A DNA stretch of 64,000 nucleotides from Salinispora fenicalii (lineage in GTDB: Bacteria; Actinomycetota; Actinomycetes; Mycobacteriales; Micromonosporaceae), in NCBI RefSeq assembly GCF_000514815.1, contig NZ_AZWQ01000019.1, forward strand, positions 149,925 through 213,924, in the 5' to 3' direction. Positions within the stretch are counted from its first letter, which is position 1. Each line of letters begins with the position of its first letter. The notes under the pieces are model-generated. The model did no database searches. It was given only the letters and a program-made list of their open reading frames with translations, and had not been told where the DNA came from. Below are positions 54,540 through 62,837 of this stretch, one piece after another. The translations under genes were made by a program, and so were the position numbers.

Positions 54540-55553
54540 TCAGTACATCGAAACATGAACGTGATTGGTGTGGTCGGCGGCGGGGCTCCCGCCGCCGCTA
54601 TACGCTCGCCAACCGGTATTCGGCATCCATATCTGCCTATACCAGATGACGTACATCACGCCGAGTCGGCCCGCATTGTTCTTCAGGTAGGTCGCGAGCT
54701 GATCACCGTACGCCTTGTCGCCGCCGGTCGCGGAGACGTTCTTGAACCCGCTAGAGGCGGCGGCGAAGTCGCAGGCCTTCCCCTTCGGGTGCTCGCCCCC
54801 GCCGCCGCTGCGGTAGCAGGAGACGTACCGTTTGAAACCATCTGCCTGGGACTGCTTGAGCATGTGCAGGGTGCGCGGAGAGATGCAGCCAGAGGTGGTC
54901 GGGTCGTTGACCGAGCAGGACTCCGACGGCCAGGAGCCGTCCGAACTCCGGGGCGCTGACGCGGCGCTGGCCGAACCGCCACCGAACCCGGAGCCGCCAC
55001 CCGAGCTGACGGCGGCGAGCGCCACCTCCGCCTTCTTCTTGTTCTTCGCCAAGATGTCGAGCTGCTTCTCCTGCTCGCGGACCTCGGAGTCAATCGCGAT
55101 CTTCGCGTTCTTCGCCGCCTCCCGGACCTCGGTCAGTTCGCGCACCTTACGGCCGTCCCGCTGGGCCATCACGTCCAGATTCATCGCCCGATTCAGGAAC
55201 TCGTCGGGCGACGCGCTCTCCAACAACGTCGCCATCGGGGTAAGTCGACCCAACCGGTACGACTGCGCGGCCACCTCGCCCACCTGAACGGTCAGGCCTG
55301 TCAGCTCCGCCTCGACCGTCTTCAGCTCCGTGGTCAGCTCCTCTTGCCGACGCTTGGAGTTCTTTAGCTTGGCTGTAGCGTCGATGTGCGCTTTGGCGGC
55401 GGCCGTCAGCGCTTTCCGCAACTTCTCGCTGCCGCCCTCTCCCGGCTCGGCCTGGGCAGGCACCGCGCTGAGCAGCACCGCCACGGCCACCACCACCGCC
55501 ATCGCGAGGACAGTCAGCGGACGGGAGCCCCCGCGGGGCGGGACTGTGCGCAC
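54540..55553 (-). CDS. secreted coiled-coil protein with C-terminal ARB_07466-like domain
   Basis: A 337-residue precursor. The signal peptide (PLTVLAMAVVVAVAVLLSAVPAQA) is followed by a long coiled coil (KLRKALTAAAKAHIDATAKLKN, then QEELTTELKTVEAELTGL) and a Ser/Gly linker. The C-terminal domain contains CISPRTLHMLKQSQADGFKRYVSCYRSGGGGEHPKGKACDF and ends ADHTNHVHVSM, a His/Asp pattern typical of the ARB_07466 domain seen at the end of NlpC-like or hydrolase proteins. It may bind or cut cell wall. GTG 55553 has GAAGGA upstream. Confidence 0.78.
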   Translation of the reverse strand: MRTVPPRGGSRPLTVLAMAVVVAVAVLLSAVPAQAEPGEGGSEKLRKALTAAAKAHIDATAKLKNSKRRQEELTTELKTVEAELTGLTVQVGEVAAQSYRLGRLTPMATLLESASPDEFLNRAMNLDVMAQRDGRKVRELTEVREAAKNAKIAIDSEVREQEKQLDILAKNKKKAEVALAAVSSGGGSGFGGGSASAASAPRSSDGSWPSESCSVNDPTTSGCISPRTLHMLKQSQADGFKRYVSCYRSGGGGEHPKGKACDFAAASSGFKNVSATGGDKAYGDQLATYLKNNAGRLGVMYVIWYRQIWMPNTGWRAYSGGGSPAADHTNHVHVSMY

Positions 55554-55696
55554 AGTGGATCCTTCCCGAGTGCCGTCAGCCCCCACGATCCCCGCTGGTC
55601 GGCACCCTATCGGCGGCCAGCGGGCAGAGACCGTCGGCCACGATACCGGACCGACCACCGCTGTGAGACCCCCAGATCCGCAAGCTCTCCCCGGAT

Positions 55697-55791
55697 TGAC
55701 GCTGGGTGGCGCACACCGTTACCCGGTGCAAAGTGCCGGGCGGCGGACACCGTCACACACTGCCTGACGCTGGGTGGCGCGCGTCGTCACG
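55697..55791. repeat. CTGACGCTGGGTGGCGC spaced direct repeat
   Basis: The 17-base string (C/T)TGACGCTGGGTGGCGC occurs at about 55697 and 55765, in the region between the coiled-coil gene and the phosphatase stop. The unit CACCGTT/CACCGTC also recurs. No gene is present here. Confidence 0.6.
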
Positions 55792-56599
55792 CTCCGCCGA
55801 AGAACGCCTCCCGAACCGCCTCCCAGATCCGCTCATCCGCCGCGACGAGCAGGCCCTGCCCCTCGACGCCCGGATGGTACTCAGCTCCGTCGAAGCGCCG
55901 GGCGACGCCACCGGCGGCCCGGACCAGATGAGTGCCGGGCACATGGTCCCAGGGCAGGGTGTGCCAGTAGAGCACGAACTGCTGCACCCCGAGGAGCAGG
56001 TCCAGATACTCCCGCCCGGCGCAGTGCTGGCCGGGAAGGAGCTCGCCCAACCGGGCACCGGCCTCCTCCACCCGCGGACGCAAGGCCGCCGGCAGGTAGC
56101 GAGCCATCGCCGCGCCCCGTAGCCGGCCCAGGTCAGCCGGTGCTCCGGCCGTACGCACCGCATGCCCGTTGACGTACGCCCCCACACCGGGGTGCGTGAC
56201 AGCGAGCGTGCCGACCACCGGGTCGAACATCCACGCGGCGCTCGGTTCTCCGTCGATCAACAGGGCCACCATCAGCGCGAACGGCGGGCGACCGGCAGCG
56301 AAGTTGCCGGTGCCGTCGATCGGGTCCACCAGCCACACCGGGCCGGAGCGACGCAGGTGCCGCAGCAGCTCCGGGTCCTCGGCGACGGCCTCCTCACCGA
56401 CCACCACCGAATCGGGCCGCAGCCGGCGCAGACCCGCCGAGATCAGCTCCTCCGCCCGCCGGTCGGCGACGGTAACGAGGTCGCCGGGGGCCTTCTCCTC
56501 GATGTCGGCTTCGTCCAGCTGGCGGAACAGCGGCAGCACAACCTGGTCAGCCGCCGTACGCAGGAGCGTGCTGACCTCGTCGGACAGGTTCTCAGTCAC
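55787..56599 (-). CDS. inositol monophosphatase family protein
   Basis: A 270-residue phosphatase. Metal-binding motifs are GDLVTVADRRAEELI, VVGEEAVAE (metal Glu), VDPIDGTGNFAAGRPPFA and the distal WDHVPGTHLVRAAGG. Members hydrolyse inositol phosphate or related sugar phosphates (including histidinol phosphate or PAP). GTG 56599 is the start. It ends near a GC-rich repetitive stretch. Confidence 0.9.
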   Translation of the reverse strand: MTENLSDEVSTLLRTAADQVVLPLFRQLDEADIEEKAPGDLVTVADRRAEELISAGLRRLRPDSVVVGEEAVAEDPELLRHLRRSGPVWLVDPIDGTGNFAAGRPPFALMVALLIDGEPSAAWMFDPVVGTLAVTHPGVGAYVNGHAVRTAGAPADLGRLRGAAMARYLPAALRPRVEEAGARLGELLPGQHCAGREYLDLLLGVQQFVLYWHTLPWDHVPGTHLVRAAGGVARRFDGAEYHPGVEGQGLLVAADERIWEAVREAFFGGA

Positions 56600-56933
56600 G
56601 GGACGGACGTCGCTTCTCGACCGCCTCTCGGACCACCGTCTTCCTCATCTCCCCGTTCTACCGCCTCCCGGGCCCCGCCGGGCTCGTCCGGGAAATCCCC
56701 GCCGACCGACAGCGGCAGCCCGGCCGCCGCACCTGAGGGCAACCAGGGACTGACTCAACGGGACCGGGACCCCGATCCACCTTGGCAGCAGCAACAGCCT
56801 CGCCCTGCCCACGTCACGCAACAGGACCGAGTTGGACACTGGGCGTTCTATCGACCAAGCTATCGGCCATACCGTCGACGTGGCCCAGTTCACACCCGCA
56901 GACTGGATTGACCGGGCCACCGGGCCCTGACGC
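56600..56933. other. 334-base stretch upstream of the toxin operon
   Basis: No proven gene. A plus-strand frame ending TGA at 56928-56930, four bases before the toxin ATG, reads SIDQAIGHTVDVAQFTPADW. It has no convincing start (TTG 56832 at best) and may be the tail of a lost gene or a short leader peptide. No operator similar to the one at 57291 is visible here. Confidence 0.5.
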
Positions 56934-57284
56934 ATGAGCCGACGTTGGGACTTCTACGCAGCGCCCGGCGGGGGCGATCCGGTACGTCGAGAGATCCTTA
57001 AAGCCAGGCTCACGAAGGCGGAGACTGCCAAGCTCCAAACGATCATGGATCGGGTTGCCGAAGGACGTGCTCGACCTGGCGACGTCAAGCCGCTGCGCGA
57101 TGGGGTGCTCGAGGTGCGCGTCCGGGTAGGCGAACGGCGAATGAGGTTGGCCTACGGCGAGGGAGCGAGCAACCTGGTCCTACTGGCGCTCCACTTCTTC
57201 CAGAAGCAGCGTCAGAACGAGAGTCGCCACGTCGACATCGCGGTAGATCGTTTCCGTGACTGGAAGTCACGACACGACAAGTAG
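56934..57284 (+). CDS. HigB-like toxin (RelE/Gp49 superfamily)
   Basis: A 116-residue protein of the phage Gp49-like/HigB family. Seen are ETAKLQTIMDRVAEG, KPLRDGVLEVRVRVGERRMRLAYG (basic strand pair used for mRNA cleavage in the ribosome) and LLALHFFQKQRQN, then a helix AVDRFRDW. Such toxins cut mRNA on the ribosome. It is followed by a HigA-like antitoxin and a SecB-like chaperone: three genes in the order known for mycobacterial toxin-antitoxin-chaperone modules. No ribosome site precedes ATG 56934; a short frame ends 4 bases before it. Confidence 0.88.
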   Translation: MSRRWDFYAAPGGGDPVRREILKARLTKAETAKLQTIMDRVAEGRARPGDVKPLRDGVLEVRVRVGERRMRLAYGEGASNLVLLALHFFQKQRQNESRHVDIAVDRFRDWKSRHDK

Positions 57285-57288
57285 TGTC
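57271..57288. repeat. GACAC-GTGTC inverted repeat at the toxin 3' end
   Basis: GACAC at 57271-57275 and GTGTC at 57284-57288 surround the toxin stop codon (57282-57284) and lie 3 bases from the perfect palindrome. Confidence 0.45.
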
Positions 57289-57290
57289 AT

Positions 57291-57308
57291 TATCGCCTCT
57301 AGGCGATA
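57291..57308. promoter_or_regulatory. 18-bp perfect palindrome, antitoxin operator candidate
   Basis: TATCGCCT-CT-AGGCGATA is self-complementary over its two 8-base arms. It lies between the toxin stop and the antitoxin ATG (57340), partly over a TAnnnT -10 candidate (57307-57312). A dimeric HigA-type repressor bound here would control an internal promoter for the antitoxin and chaperone genes. Confidence 0.65.
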
Positions 57309-57339
57309 CGCTGGGGCGGCAACCAAGGGGAGCCACGAC

Positions 57340-57732
57340 ATGGGGAACGAACTTTTCGATCTACTCGGACTAGATTCGGACAATCCTCACATTCGAGCAG
57401 CCCTGGAAGACGCCCGAGACGTCGAACGCTTGATCGACACACTCATCGGTCTGCGGGTTCGTCAAGGCCTTACTCAGGCGGACGTGGCCAGCGAGATGGA
57501 AACAACTCAGTCTGCCGTCTCGAAATTCGAACGAGCCGGCGGGGATCCAAGAATCTCCACCGTCCAACGCTACGCGAGGGCTTCGGGCGGCCGGGTACGA
57601 CTGATGGTAGAGGTTGCCGGCCTTGCCGCATCCTGGAAGGCGAGCTACCACATACCGGCATCCGTCGACAGCGAAAGTGACGAGATGGAAACTCCCGCCG
57701 AATTGCGCCCCGTGATCGAACTGGCTTCATGA
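57340..57732 (+). CDS. HigA-like antitoxin (XRE helix-turn-helix) with C-terminal extension
   Basis: A 130-residue protein. The central helix-turn-helix (GLTQADVASEMETTQSAVSKFERAGG, about residues 43-68) is followed by a helix, RISTVQRYARASGGRVRLMVEV. A C-terminal extension from residue 96 (SWKASYHIPASVDSESDEME) lies beyond the XRE core; in the mycobacterial module a similar extension is where the chaperone binds. AAGGGGAG sits about 9 bases before ATG 57340. The stop overlaps the chaperone start (ATGA). Confidence 0.88.
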   Translation: MGNELFDLLGLDSDNPHIRAALEDARDVERLIDTLIGLRVRQGLTQADVASEMETTQSAVSKFERAGGDPRISTVQRYARASGGRVRLMVEVAGLAASWKASYHIPASVDSESDEMETPAELRPVIELAS

Positions 57733-58163
57733 CCTCAAAAACCGTCACCACTGCTGCAGAGTTCACCTCGCTTCTCAGCCTCGAGAACGTGCGCGTTTAC
57801 GAGGTATCAGCACGGCGACGTGACGGCTTCGACATGAAAGAGATACCGGTCGACGGTGACTCCTCAGATCTTCATGTCCAGCAGGCACTATTAAATGGGG
57901 AGTTCATCTTCCGTGCGCAGATAGAGCTACGCGGAAGCAAAGCAGTGATCAGGGTCGACGTTGCGGCGATATTCGGCCTGACTACACCAGTGAGCAAGCC
58001 GACAGATCAAGTTCTTGACGACTTTGCGCATGGAGCTGGCCTCCCTACCGTAATGCCGTACCTCCGGGTACATGTGCAGCAAGCGGCGAGACTTATAGGC
58101 GTACCCGCTCCATTGCTCAAGCACTACTGGGGCAATGAGTTGCGGCAACTTGAGATCCGCTAG
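57729..58163 (+). CDS. SecB-like chaperone of a toxin-antitoxin module
   Basis: A 144-residue protein that I read as SecB-like. It has an N-terminal strand set (SLENVRVYEVSARRRD), a middle beta block (GEFIFRAQIELRGSKAVIRVDVAAIFGL), then a helix-loop-helix with GLPTVMPYLRVHVQQAARLIGVPAPLL, which parallels the PYAREC...SRGTFPQLNL part of SecB. Its ATG overlaps the antitoxin stop by four bases, so it is co-translated. In mycobacterial TAC systems the chaperone holds the antitoxin and prevents its degradation. The assignment is based on pattern and context, not on a search. Confidence 0.7.
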   Translation: MTSKTVTTAAEFTSLLSLENVRVYEVSARRRDGFDMKEIPVDGDSSDLHVQQALLNGEFIFRAQIELRGSKAVIRVDVAAIFGLTTPVSKPTDQVLDDFAHGAGLPTVMPYLRVHVQQAARLIGVPAPLLKHYWGNELRQLEIR

Positions 58164-58177
58164 TTCATCCTTCGAAC

Positions 58178-58576
58178 CTAACGTCCATGCCGTGCGCGTT
58201 CCGCCCACCGGCCACGGTCGTTGCGGTAGCGGGCAGGGACCAGGAACTGAGGTCGATTGAACCAATATATCATGGCGACTAAGGCCGCCGACAGCAATGT
58301 GAGGACTATCAGTACGTTCTGGACGGCGTCGATCAGATTCGTTGACAGGCTGGCGGTGGGCTCGATCCAGGTTGTCCCCAGGAATGCCGTGCCGAAGGTA
58401 AACATCAAGGCAATCGCGGCCACGCATCTGTCCTGGTGTCCATCCGGGAAGTAGTTCTTCCAATTGAACCACGATGCGAGGGCAACGAGACACGATGCGG
58501 CTGTCATTAAGAGCCCAAGGGTGAGAACGAGGCCAGACGCACGGTCGGGAATTGCTGCGTCAGCGATCGCGGTCAC
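58178..58576 (-). CDS. small polytopic membrane protein
   Basis: A 132-residue protein with four probable helices: GLVLTLGLLMTAASCLVALAS, CVAAIALMFTFGTAFLG, LIDAVQNVLIVLTLLSAALVAMIYW and one weaker. The family is unknown. GTG 58576 has GGAGGAAG immediately upstream. It is convergent with the chaperone gene, 14 bases away. Confidence 0.65.
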   Translation of the reverse strand: MTAIADAAIPDRASGLVLTLGLLMTAASCLVALASWFNWKNYFPDGHQDRCVAAIALMFTFGTAFLGTTWIEPTASLSTNLIDAVQNVLIVLTLLSAALVAMIYWFNRPQFLVPARYRNDRGRWAERARHGR

Positions 58577-59042
58577 GCTTCCTCCGTTTCGTGCGGACCA
58601 GCAGCTCGTACGAATAAGACCATGAGCAAATCCGCTTCCCGATTCCCTTGCCAAGCTCGCTGGCTACGATTCCTCCAGCTCTGGCACCGATTACGCCGCT
58701 ACGATAAACCTACCAGCCCGCCAGCTGCAGTGCCCATTGCGGCACCTATCGTACGCGCCTGCCCAATGCGTCAGCCATTCCTCGGCCTGCACCAGTAGCG
58801 ACAAGATTCGGCTCATGCCCACAGCGGCCCGCAGCACGACTCTTTACGCTCTGAAGGGCAGCTCCCGCGCTGTTGGCAACATCAATGACACTAACTTGAT
58901 CTTTAACCTGTGCGGTGTGGCAGGGGATCAAGTTAGACCTGCAGCCGATGGCGGTGCCGATTGGGTCCGGCTTCACCCACTCGCCCGTCGCGGGTTCGAG
59001 CAATCGGCCCAGCTCAGGGGTCAGACGCCCTAGCGTCAGGTC
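58577..59042. other. 466-base region without a clear gene
   Basis: The segment between the membrane protein and the amidohydrolase has no frame with family features on either strand. It has lower GC (stretches such as CGATAAACC and ACTTGATCTTTAACC) than the surroundings and may be residual mobile-element DNA. Confidence 0.45.
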
Positions 59043-60284
59043 ATGAGGATGTCGATAGCGAACGCGCGGGTCTTCGATGGCAGATCGGATGTGCTCACCG
59101 AACCGACCACCGTGACCGTCGACGGTCAGTTCATCGCCAGCCTCGGCGACTCGCGGGGCGACGGTGAGACCATCGACGCTGTCGGGCATACCCTGATACC
59201 CGGCCTGATCGACGCCCACTGGCACTCGGTTCTCGCCGGGGTCTCTCAACTGGAGATCGCGACTTCCGACCCCCGCTACATTATGCTTCGAGCGGCCCAG
59301 CAGGCGGAGCGGACGCTCCTACGCGGGTTTACCACGATCCGCGACACCGGCGGTCCTTCGTTCCCGCTCAAGCTTGCCATCGACCAGGGCGTGACGCCCG
59401 GGCCGCGCATCTACCCAAGCGGCGCGATGATTACCCAAACCTCCGGCCACGGTGACTTCCGAGTCAGGTCCGAGTTGCCGCGCGACCCCTCTAAGCCGCT
59501 GTCGGCCTTCGAACAGGTCGGCATCAGCGCGATCGCGGATGGCGTCGACGAGGTCCTACGGGCGGCGCGGCAGCAGCTGATGCTCGGCGCCACCCAGTTG
59601 AAGGTGATGGCTGGCGGCGGCATCGTATCGCCCTACGACCCGCTGGACGTGACCCAGTACACCGAACCCGAGATCCGAGCGGCGGTGGACGCGGCCGCTA
59701 ACTGGGGAACCTATGTGACCGTTCACGCGTACACCCCGGCGTCGGTCAGGCAGGCCGTCCGGGCCGGGGTGCGCTGCGTCGAACATGGGCAACTGCTCGA
59801 CGATGAGACGGTTAAGATGCTGGCCGACCGGGGCATCTGGTGGTGTCTTCAACCGTTCCTCGAGGACGAGGCCAACTCCATGCTCGACCCGGCGAGCCGG
59901 GCCAAGCAGAAAAAGACCTATGCCGGCACCGAGCGCGCCTACGAGATGGCCACAGCGCATGGCGTCAAGGTGGCCTTCGGCTCCGACATCCTGTTCGACC
60001 CTAAATTCAGCGAGCAGCAGGGTGCGCAGCTGGCCAAACTCGTGCGCTGGTATGCACCCGCACAGGTGCTGAGGATGGCGACTCACGACAACGCGTCGCT
60101 GCTGGCGATGTGCGGTGAGCGCAATCCCTACCCCGCGCCGCTCGGTGTCGTCGAGCCCGGCGCATACGCCGACCTACTGCTCGTGCGTGGCGACCCGCTG
60201 GCCGACATCGACCTGATCGCCGATCCGGCCAATCTGGCCGTCATCATAAAGGACGGCCAGATTGTAAAGAACGAAATCAAATAA
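59043..60284 (+). CDS. amidohydrolase family protein (imidazolonepropionase/prolidase-like)
   Basis: A 413-residue metal-dependent hydrolase. Motifs: GLIDAHWHS (HxH metal site), RGFTTIRDTGG, MLGATQLKVMAGGG with the bridging Lys, VTVHAYTPASVRQAV with the third His, VEHGQLLDDETV, and FGSDILFDPKFSEQ with the final Asp. It resembles the imidazolonepropionase-like and Xaa-Pro dipeptidase-like group. ATG 59043 is used (MRMS); ATG 59049 is a close alternative. It is alone; substrate not inferable. Confidence 0.88.
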   Translation: MRMSIANARVFDGRSDVLTEPTTVTVDGQFIASLGDSRGDGETIDAVGHTLIPGLIDAHWHSVLAGVSQLEIATSDPRYIMLRAAQQAERTLLRGFTTIRDTGGPSFPLKLAIDQGVTPGPRIYPSGAMITQTSGHGDFRVRSELPRDPSKPLSAFEQVGISAIADGVDEVLRAARQQLMLGATQLKVMAGGGIVSPYDPLDVTQYTEPEIRAAVDAAANWGTYVTVHAYTPASVRQAVRAGVRCVEHGQLLDDETVKMLADRGIWWCLQPFLEDEANSMLDPASRAKQKKTYAGTERAYEMATAHGVKVAFGSDILFDPKFSEQQGAQLAKLVRWYAPAQVLRMATHDNASLLAMCGERNPYPAPLGVVEPGAYADLLLVRGDPLADIDLIADPANLAVIIKDGQIVKNEIK

Positions 60285-60372
60285 CTCGCCGTCTTCGGCG
60301 GGACCGGACACCAAGAAATCGAAAACCGCGAATCCCCATCAACGTCGACCAGGTTAAAGATCAAGCTAAGAG

Positions 60373-60555
60373 ATGTCTAGTAGCCCTGGTGTCCGACAGC
60401 CCGTCCAGTTCCGCAGGTTGGTCCGGCTGGTCGCCGGGCAGGGCGGTGACGCGATCGCGGACGGGCGGCCGGGCCGGCAGTGGTCACTCGACCTCGCCGA
60501 CCGGGTGTTGCTGGTCACCACCTACTGGCGCACGAATTTGATCATGCGCCTTCAT
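60373..60555 (+). pseudogene. transposase N-terminal fragment
   Basis: The frame from ATG 60373 reads RRLVRLVAGQGGDAIADG, then SLDLADRVLLVTTYWRTNLIMR. The block 'DRVLLVxxYWRTNLxMR' is the helix-turn-helix of a common actinobacterial transposase (IS5-superfamily DDE endonuclease). The reading is lost after about 60 residues, near LHPSG. No inverted repeat is evident. It is a relic. Confidence 0.65.
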
Positions 60556-60643
60556 CCCTCAGGGAAGCTGCCCACGGCTCGTTCGGGCCCCGGAATCGCC
60601 CGTGATAATGTCGCCGCCCGGATTACCCGAGCGGGCGGTTTGC

Positions 60644-61288
60644 ATGGTCACAGTCGGCATGTTGGTTGGAATCGGGCTGGTGGCGTTGGGGCTGGTGCTC
60701 ACGCCGGGGCCGAACATGGTCTACCTGGTTTCTCGGTCGGTCACGCAGGGCCGGCGAGCCGGGCTGGTGTCGTTGCTGGGCATCGCCGCCGGGCTCCTGG
60801 CCTATCTGATCGCCGCCGTGGCGGGAATCGCCACGCTGTTCGCGCTCGTGCCGCCGCTCTATACGGCGGTGAAGCTGGCCGGGGCAGCGTACCTGGGCTG
60901 GTTAGCCTGGCGGACGTTGCGTCCCGGGGGCCGGTCGGCCTTCGCTCCGGTGCCACTACCATCGGACGGCACGCGGCGCCTGTTCACCATGGGGCTGGCG
61001 ACCAGCCTACTCAATCCGAAGGTCGCGATTCTGTACGGTTCGTTGCTGCCACAGTTCGTCGATCCGGCACGGGGGCACGTGGCGGTGCAGAGCCTGCTAC
61101 TCGGCCTCACCCAGATCCTGGTCTCCCTCATAGTGAACGCGCTGATCGTGCTCACCGCCGGTTCGGTGTCGACGTTCCTGATTCGCCGGCCGGTCTGGAT
61201 GCGAACGCAGCGGTACGTGATGGGTACCGCATTGGCCGGCCTGGCGATACGGATCGCGGCCGACCGGTCTCGGGCGGTCACCACCTGA
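60644..61288 (+). CDS. LysE-family exporter
   Basis: A 214-residue membrane protein with GLVLTPGPNMVYLVSRSVTQGRRAGLVSLLGIAAG near the N-terminus, the LysE/RhtB family hallmark, and FTMGLATSLLNPKVAILYGSLLPQFVDPA in the middle. It exports amino acids or small analogues. ATG 60644 is chosen; ATG 60659 is also possible. No clear ribosome site is visible. Confidence 0.9.
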   Translation: MVTVGMLVGIGLVALGLVLTPGPNMVYLVSRSVTQGRRAGLVSLLGIAAGLLAYLIAAVAGIATLFALVPPLYTAVKLAGAAYLGWLAWRTLRPGGRSAFAPVPLPSDGTRRLFTMGLATSLLNPKVAILYGSLLPQFVDPARGHVAVQSLLLGLTQILVSLIVNALIVLTAGSVSTFLIRRPVWMRTQRYVMGTALAGLAIRIAADRSRAVTT

Positions 61289-61383
61289 GCCGCAACTGCA
61301 CGCGTGCCGGCAGGTCAGCCGGCTAAGACGCTTCCTCGCAGGCGAGGCCCGGAGCCACTGGTTGATGCTGGCGATGGTGCCGG
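61289..61383. other. short gap before a gene remnant
   Basis: Nothing recognisable. Confidence 0.3.
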
Positions 61384-61761
61384 TGGCTTCGATACCCCGA
61401 GGCACTCGCCTGGCAGGAGGCACAGGACGAACTGATCGTCCGACTCATCCGGGCAGGCCACACGCCAGCACAAGCCGAGTCCTGGGCGGATCAGATCCCG
61501 CCCTGGAAGCAGGCATCCCCAGAAGCAGTCGGGACCTTCGCGTCCGCTCTCGCGGACCTATGGGAGCAACGTCGACGCGAAAACCCAGTCCCCCACCGAA
61601 GGCAACTGGCGGTGGGCCGCACAAGCCTGGACGGCCCACCGCATCCACAACTAGGCCCTATCCAGGGCTTGGGCATGGCCTTCTACATCAGCGCCTTCGA
61701 GAGCGACGAGTTCGACATCTGCCAGCACGTACCCCAGACATGCTTAAGCCCCCGACGTTGA
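61384..61761 (+). pseudogene. gene remnant, plus strand, no start
   Basis: An open frame reads WQEAQDELIVRLIRAGHTPAQ, then AESWADQIPPWKQASPEAVG and ALADLWEQRRRENPVPHRRQL, with good coding character, and ends TGA 61759-61761. A stop lies only 8 codons upstream of the first coherent residues, and no start codon is in reach. It therefore appears to be the C-terminal remnant of a protein I cannot name, possibly from a mobile element. A TTA codon lies near its end. Confidence 0.45.
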
Positions 61762-61774
61762 CGCGCCGGGGGCT
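61747..61774. terminator. bidirectional terminator
   Basis: AGCCCCCG and CGGGGGCT form an 8-bp stem with a 12-base loop between the remnant and the convergent DUF397 gene. Confidence 0.6.
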
Positions 61775-61788
61775 CAGTTGCTCGCTTG

Positions 61789-61977
61789 TCAGCGCCGGGC
61801 GTGCTGCACGAACGCCCGCCACGCCTCCGGACCAAACACCAGAGCCGGCCCGGTGGGGTCCTTGCTGTCACGAACGCCCACGACGCCGGGAAGGTTGCTG
61901 GCAACCTCCACGCAGTTGCCACCGGTGCTGCCGCTTCGGCTGCTCTTGTGCCACTTTGCACCGATCAGATTACTCAC
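61789..61977 (-). CDS. DUF397 protein
   Basis: A 62-residue protein with WHKSSRSGSTGGNCVEVAS and VGVRDSKDPTGPALVFGPEAWRAFV, the complete DUF397 pattern. ATG 61977 overlaps the stop of the regulator upstream (ATGA). DUF397 proteins are paired with XRE-DUF5753 regulators in actinobacteria and act in opposition, as in the WhiJ-type pairs of Streptomyces; function of individual pairs varies. Confidence 0.93.
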   Translation of the reverse strand: MSNLIGAKWHKSSRSGSTGGNCVEVASNLPGVVGVRDSKDPTGPALVFGPEAWRAFVQHARR

Positions 61978-62837
61978 TGATGCTCCTTGAGTGCTTGCTT
62001 GATGAGGTCTGCCGAGCGGAAAGGGTCTAGTGCAACCCCGTCGAGCGCCACCCAGGCCTCAGCGTATGCGGCCACCTCCCGGGCCTTCTCCAAGTACAGG
62101 GCCCCGGTTAGCGACTCAGAGTAGACGGTCGTTGGCTCGGCAGGACGTGTGCCCCGCGCCGGAAAGTCCACGATCACGAATCCGCCAGCGAGTGACACAT
62201 GGTGGGGGGCGGTCACAATCGGTACTACCCGAATCGTGACGCTCTCCCGCATAGTGGCGTCTACAAGGTGTTGGAGCTGCGCCGGCATCTCCGGCGCGCG
62301 CTGCCGTAGTACCGCCTCACCCAGCACAACGTCGAGCTTCGGTGCACGGGGGACCCCACGCGTCAAAAGTTGCTGTCGTTCGAGCCGGACCGATACCGCT
62401 TTGGCCACTTCCGCCGGTTCGATGCCAGGCTTGGAACGTAGGACGCGCTCCGCGTACTCCCGGGTTTGGAGTAGCCCCGGCACGAGCGCCGGTTCGTACT
62501 GACGTAGCCGATCGGCTGCTGCCTCCATGCCTACATACAGCTCAAACCAGTCGGGGATGGCATCCCCGTATGCCTGCCACCACCCCCGCGCTTTGCTTTC
62601 ACCCGCCAGTCCCACCAGGACCTGACGGATTTCGTCCGAGGTGCCGTAGAGGCGACACATCAGCTCGACATCGTGGGTGCGGACAGATGTCTGCCCCCCT
62701 TCAATGCGATACATGCGCGCCCTGCTCCATTCAAGCTGTTTTGCAGCCGTTTCGAGGGGCCATCCGGCCTCTTCGCGAGCCTGTTTCAGATACCGGCCGA
62801 GTTCCCGTCTTGGCACGCTTGATCCGACGCTCGTCAC
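61974..62837 (-). CDS. XRE regulator with DUF5753 domain
   Basis: A 287-residue regulator. N-terminal helix-turn-helix: LGRYLKQAREEAGWPLETAAKQLEWSRARMYRIEGGQ. The DUF5753 domain follows (ELYVGMEAAADRLRQYEPALVPGLLQTREYAERVLR, later TIRVVPIVTAPHHVSLAGGFVIVDF). GTG 62837 has GAGGGA about 9 bases before it and is preferred over GTG 62852. It pairs with the DUF397 gene. Divergent from a small-gene operon. Confidence 0.93.
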   Translation of the reverse strand: MTSVGSSVPRRELGRYLKQAREEAGWPLETAAKQLEWSRARMYRIEGGQTSVRTHDVELMCRLYGTSDEIRQVLVGLAGESKARGWWQAYGDAIPDWFELYVGMEAAADRLRQYEPALVPGLLQTREYAERVLRSKPGIEPAEVAKAVSVRLERQQLLTRGVPRAPKLDVVLGEAVLRQRAPEMPAQLQHLVDATMRESVTIRVVPIVTAPHHVSLAGGFVIVDFPARGTRPAEPTTVYSESLTGALYLEKAREVAAYAEAWVALDGVALDPFRSADLIKQALKEHQ

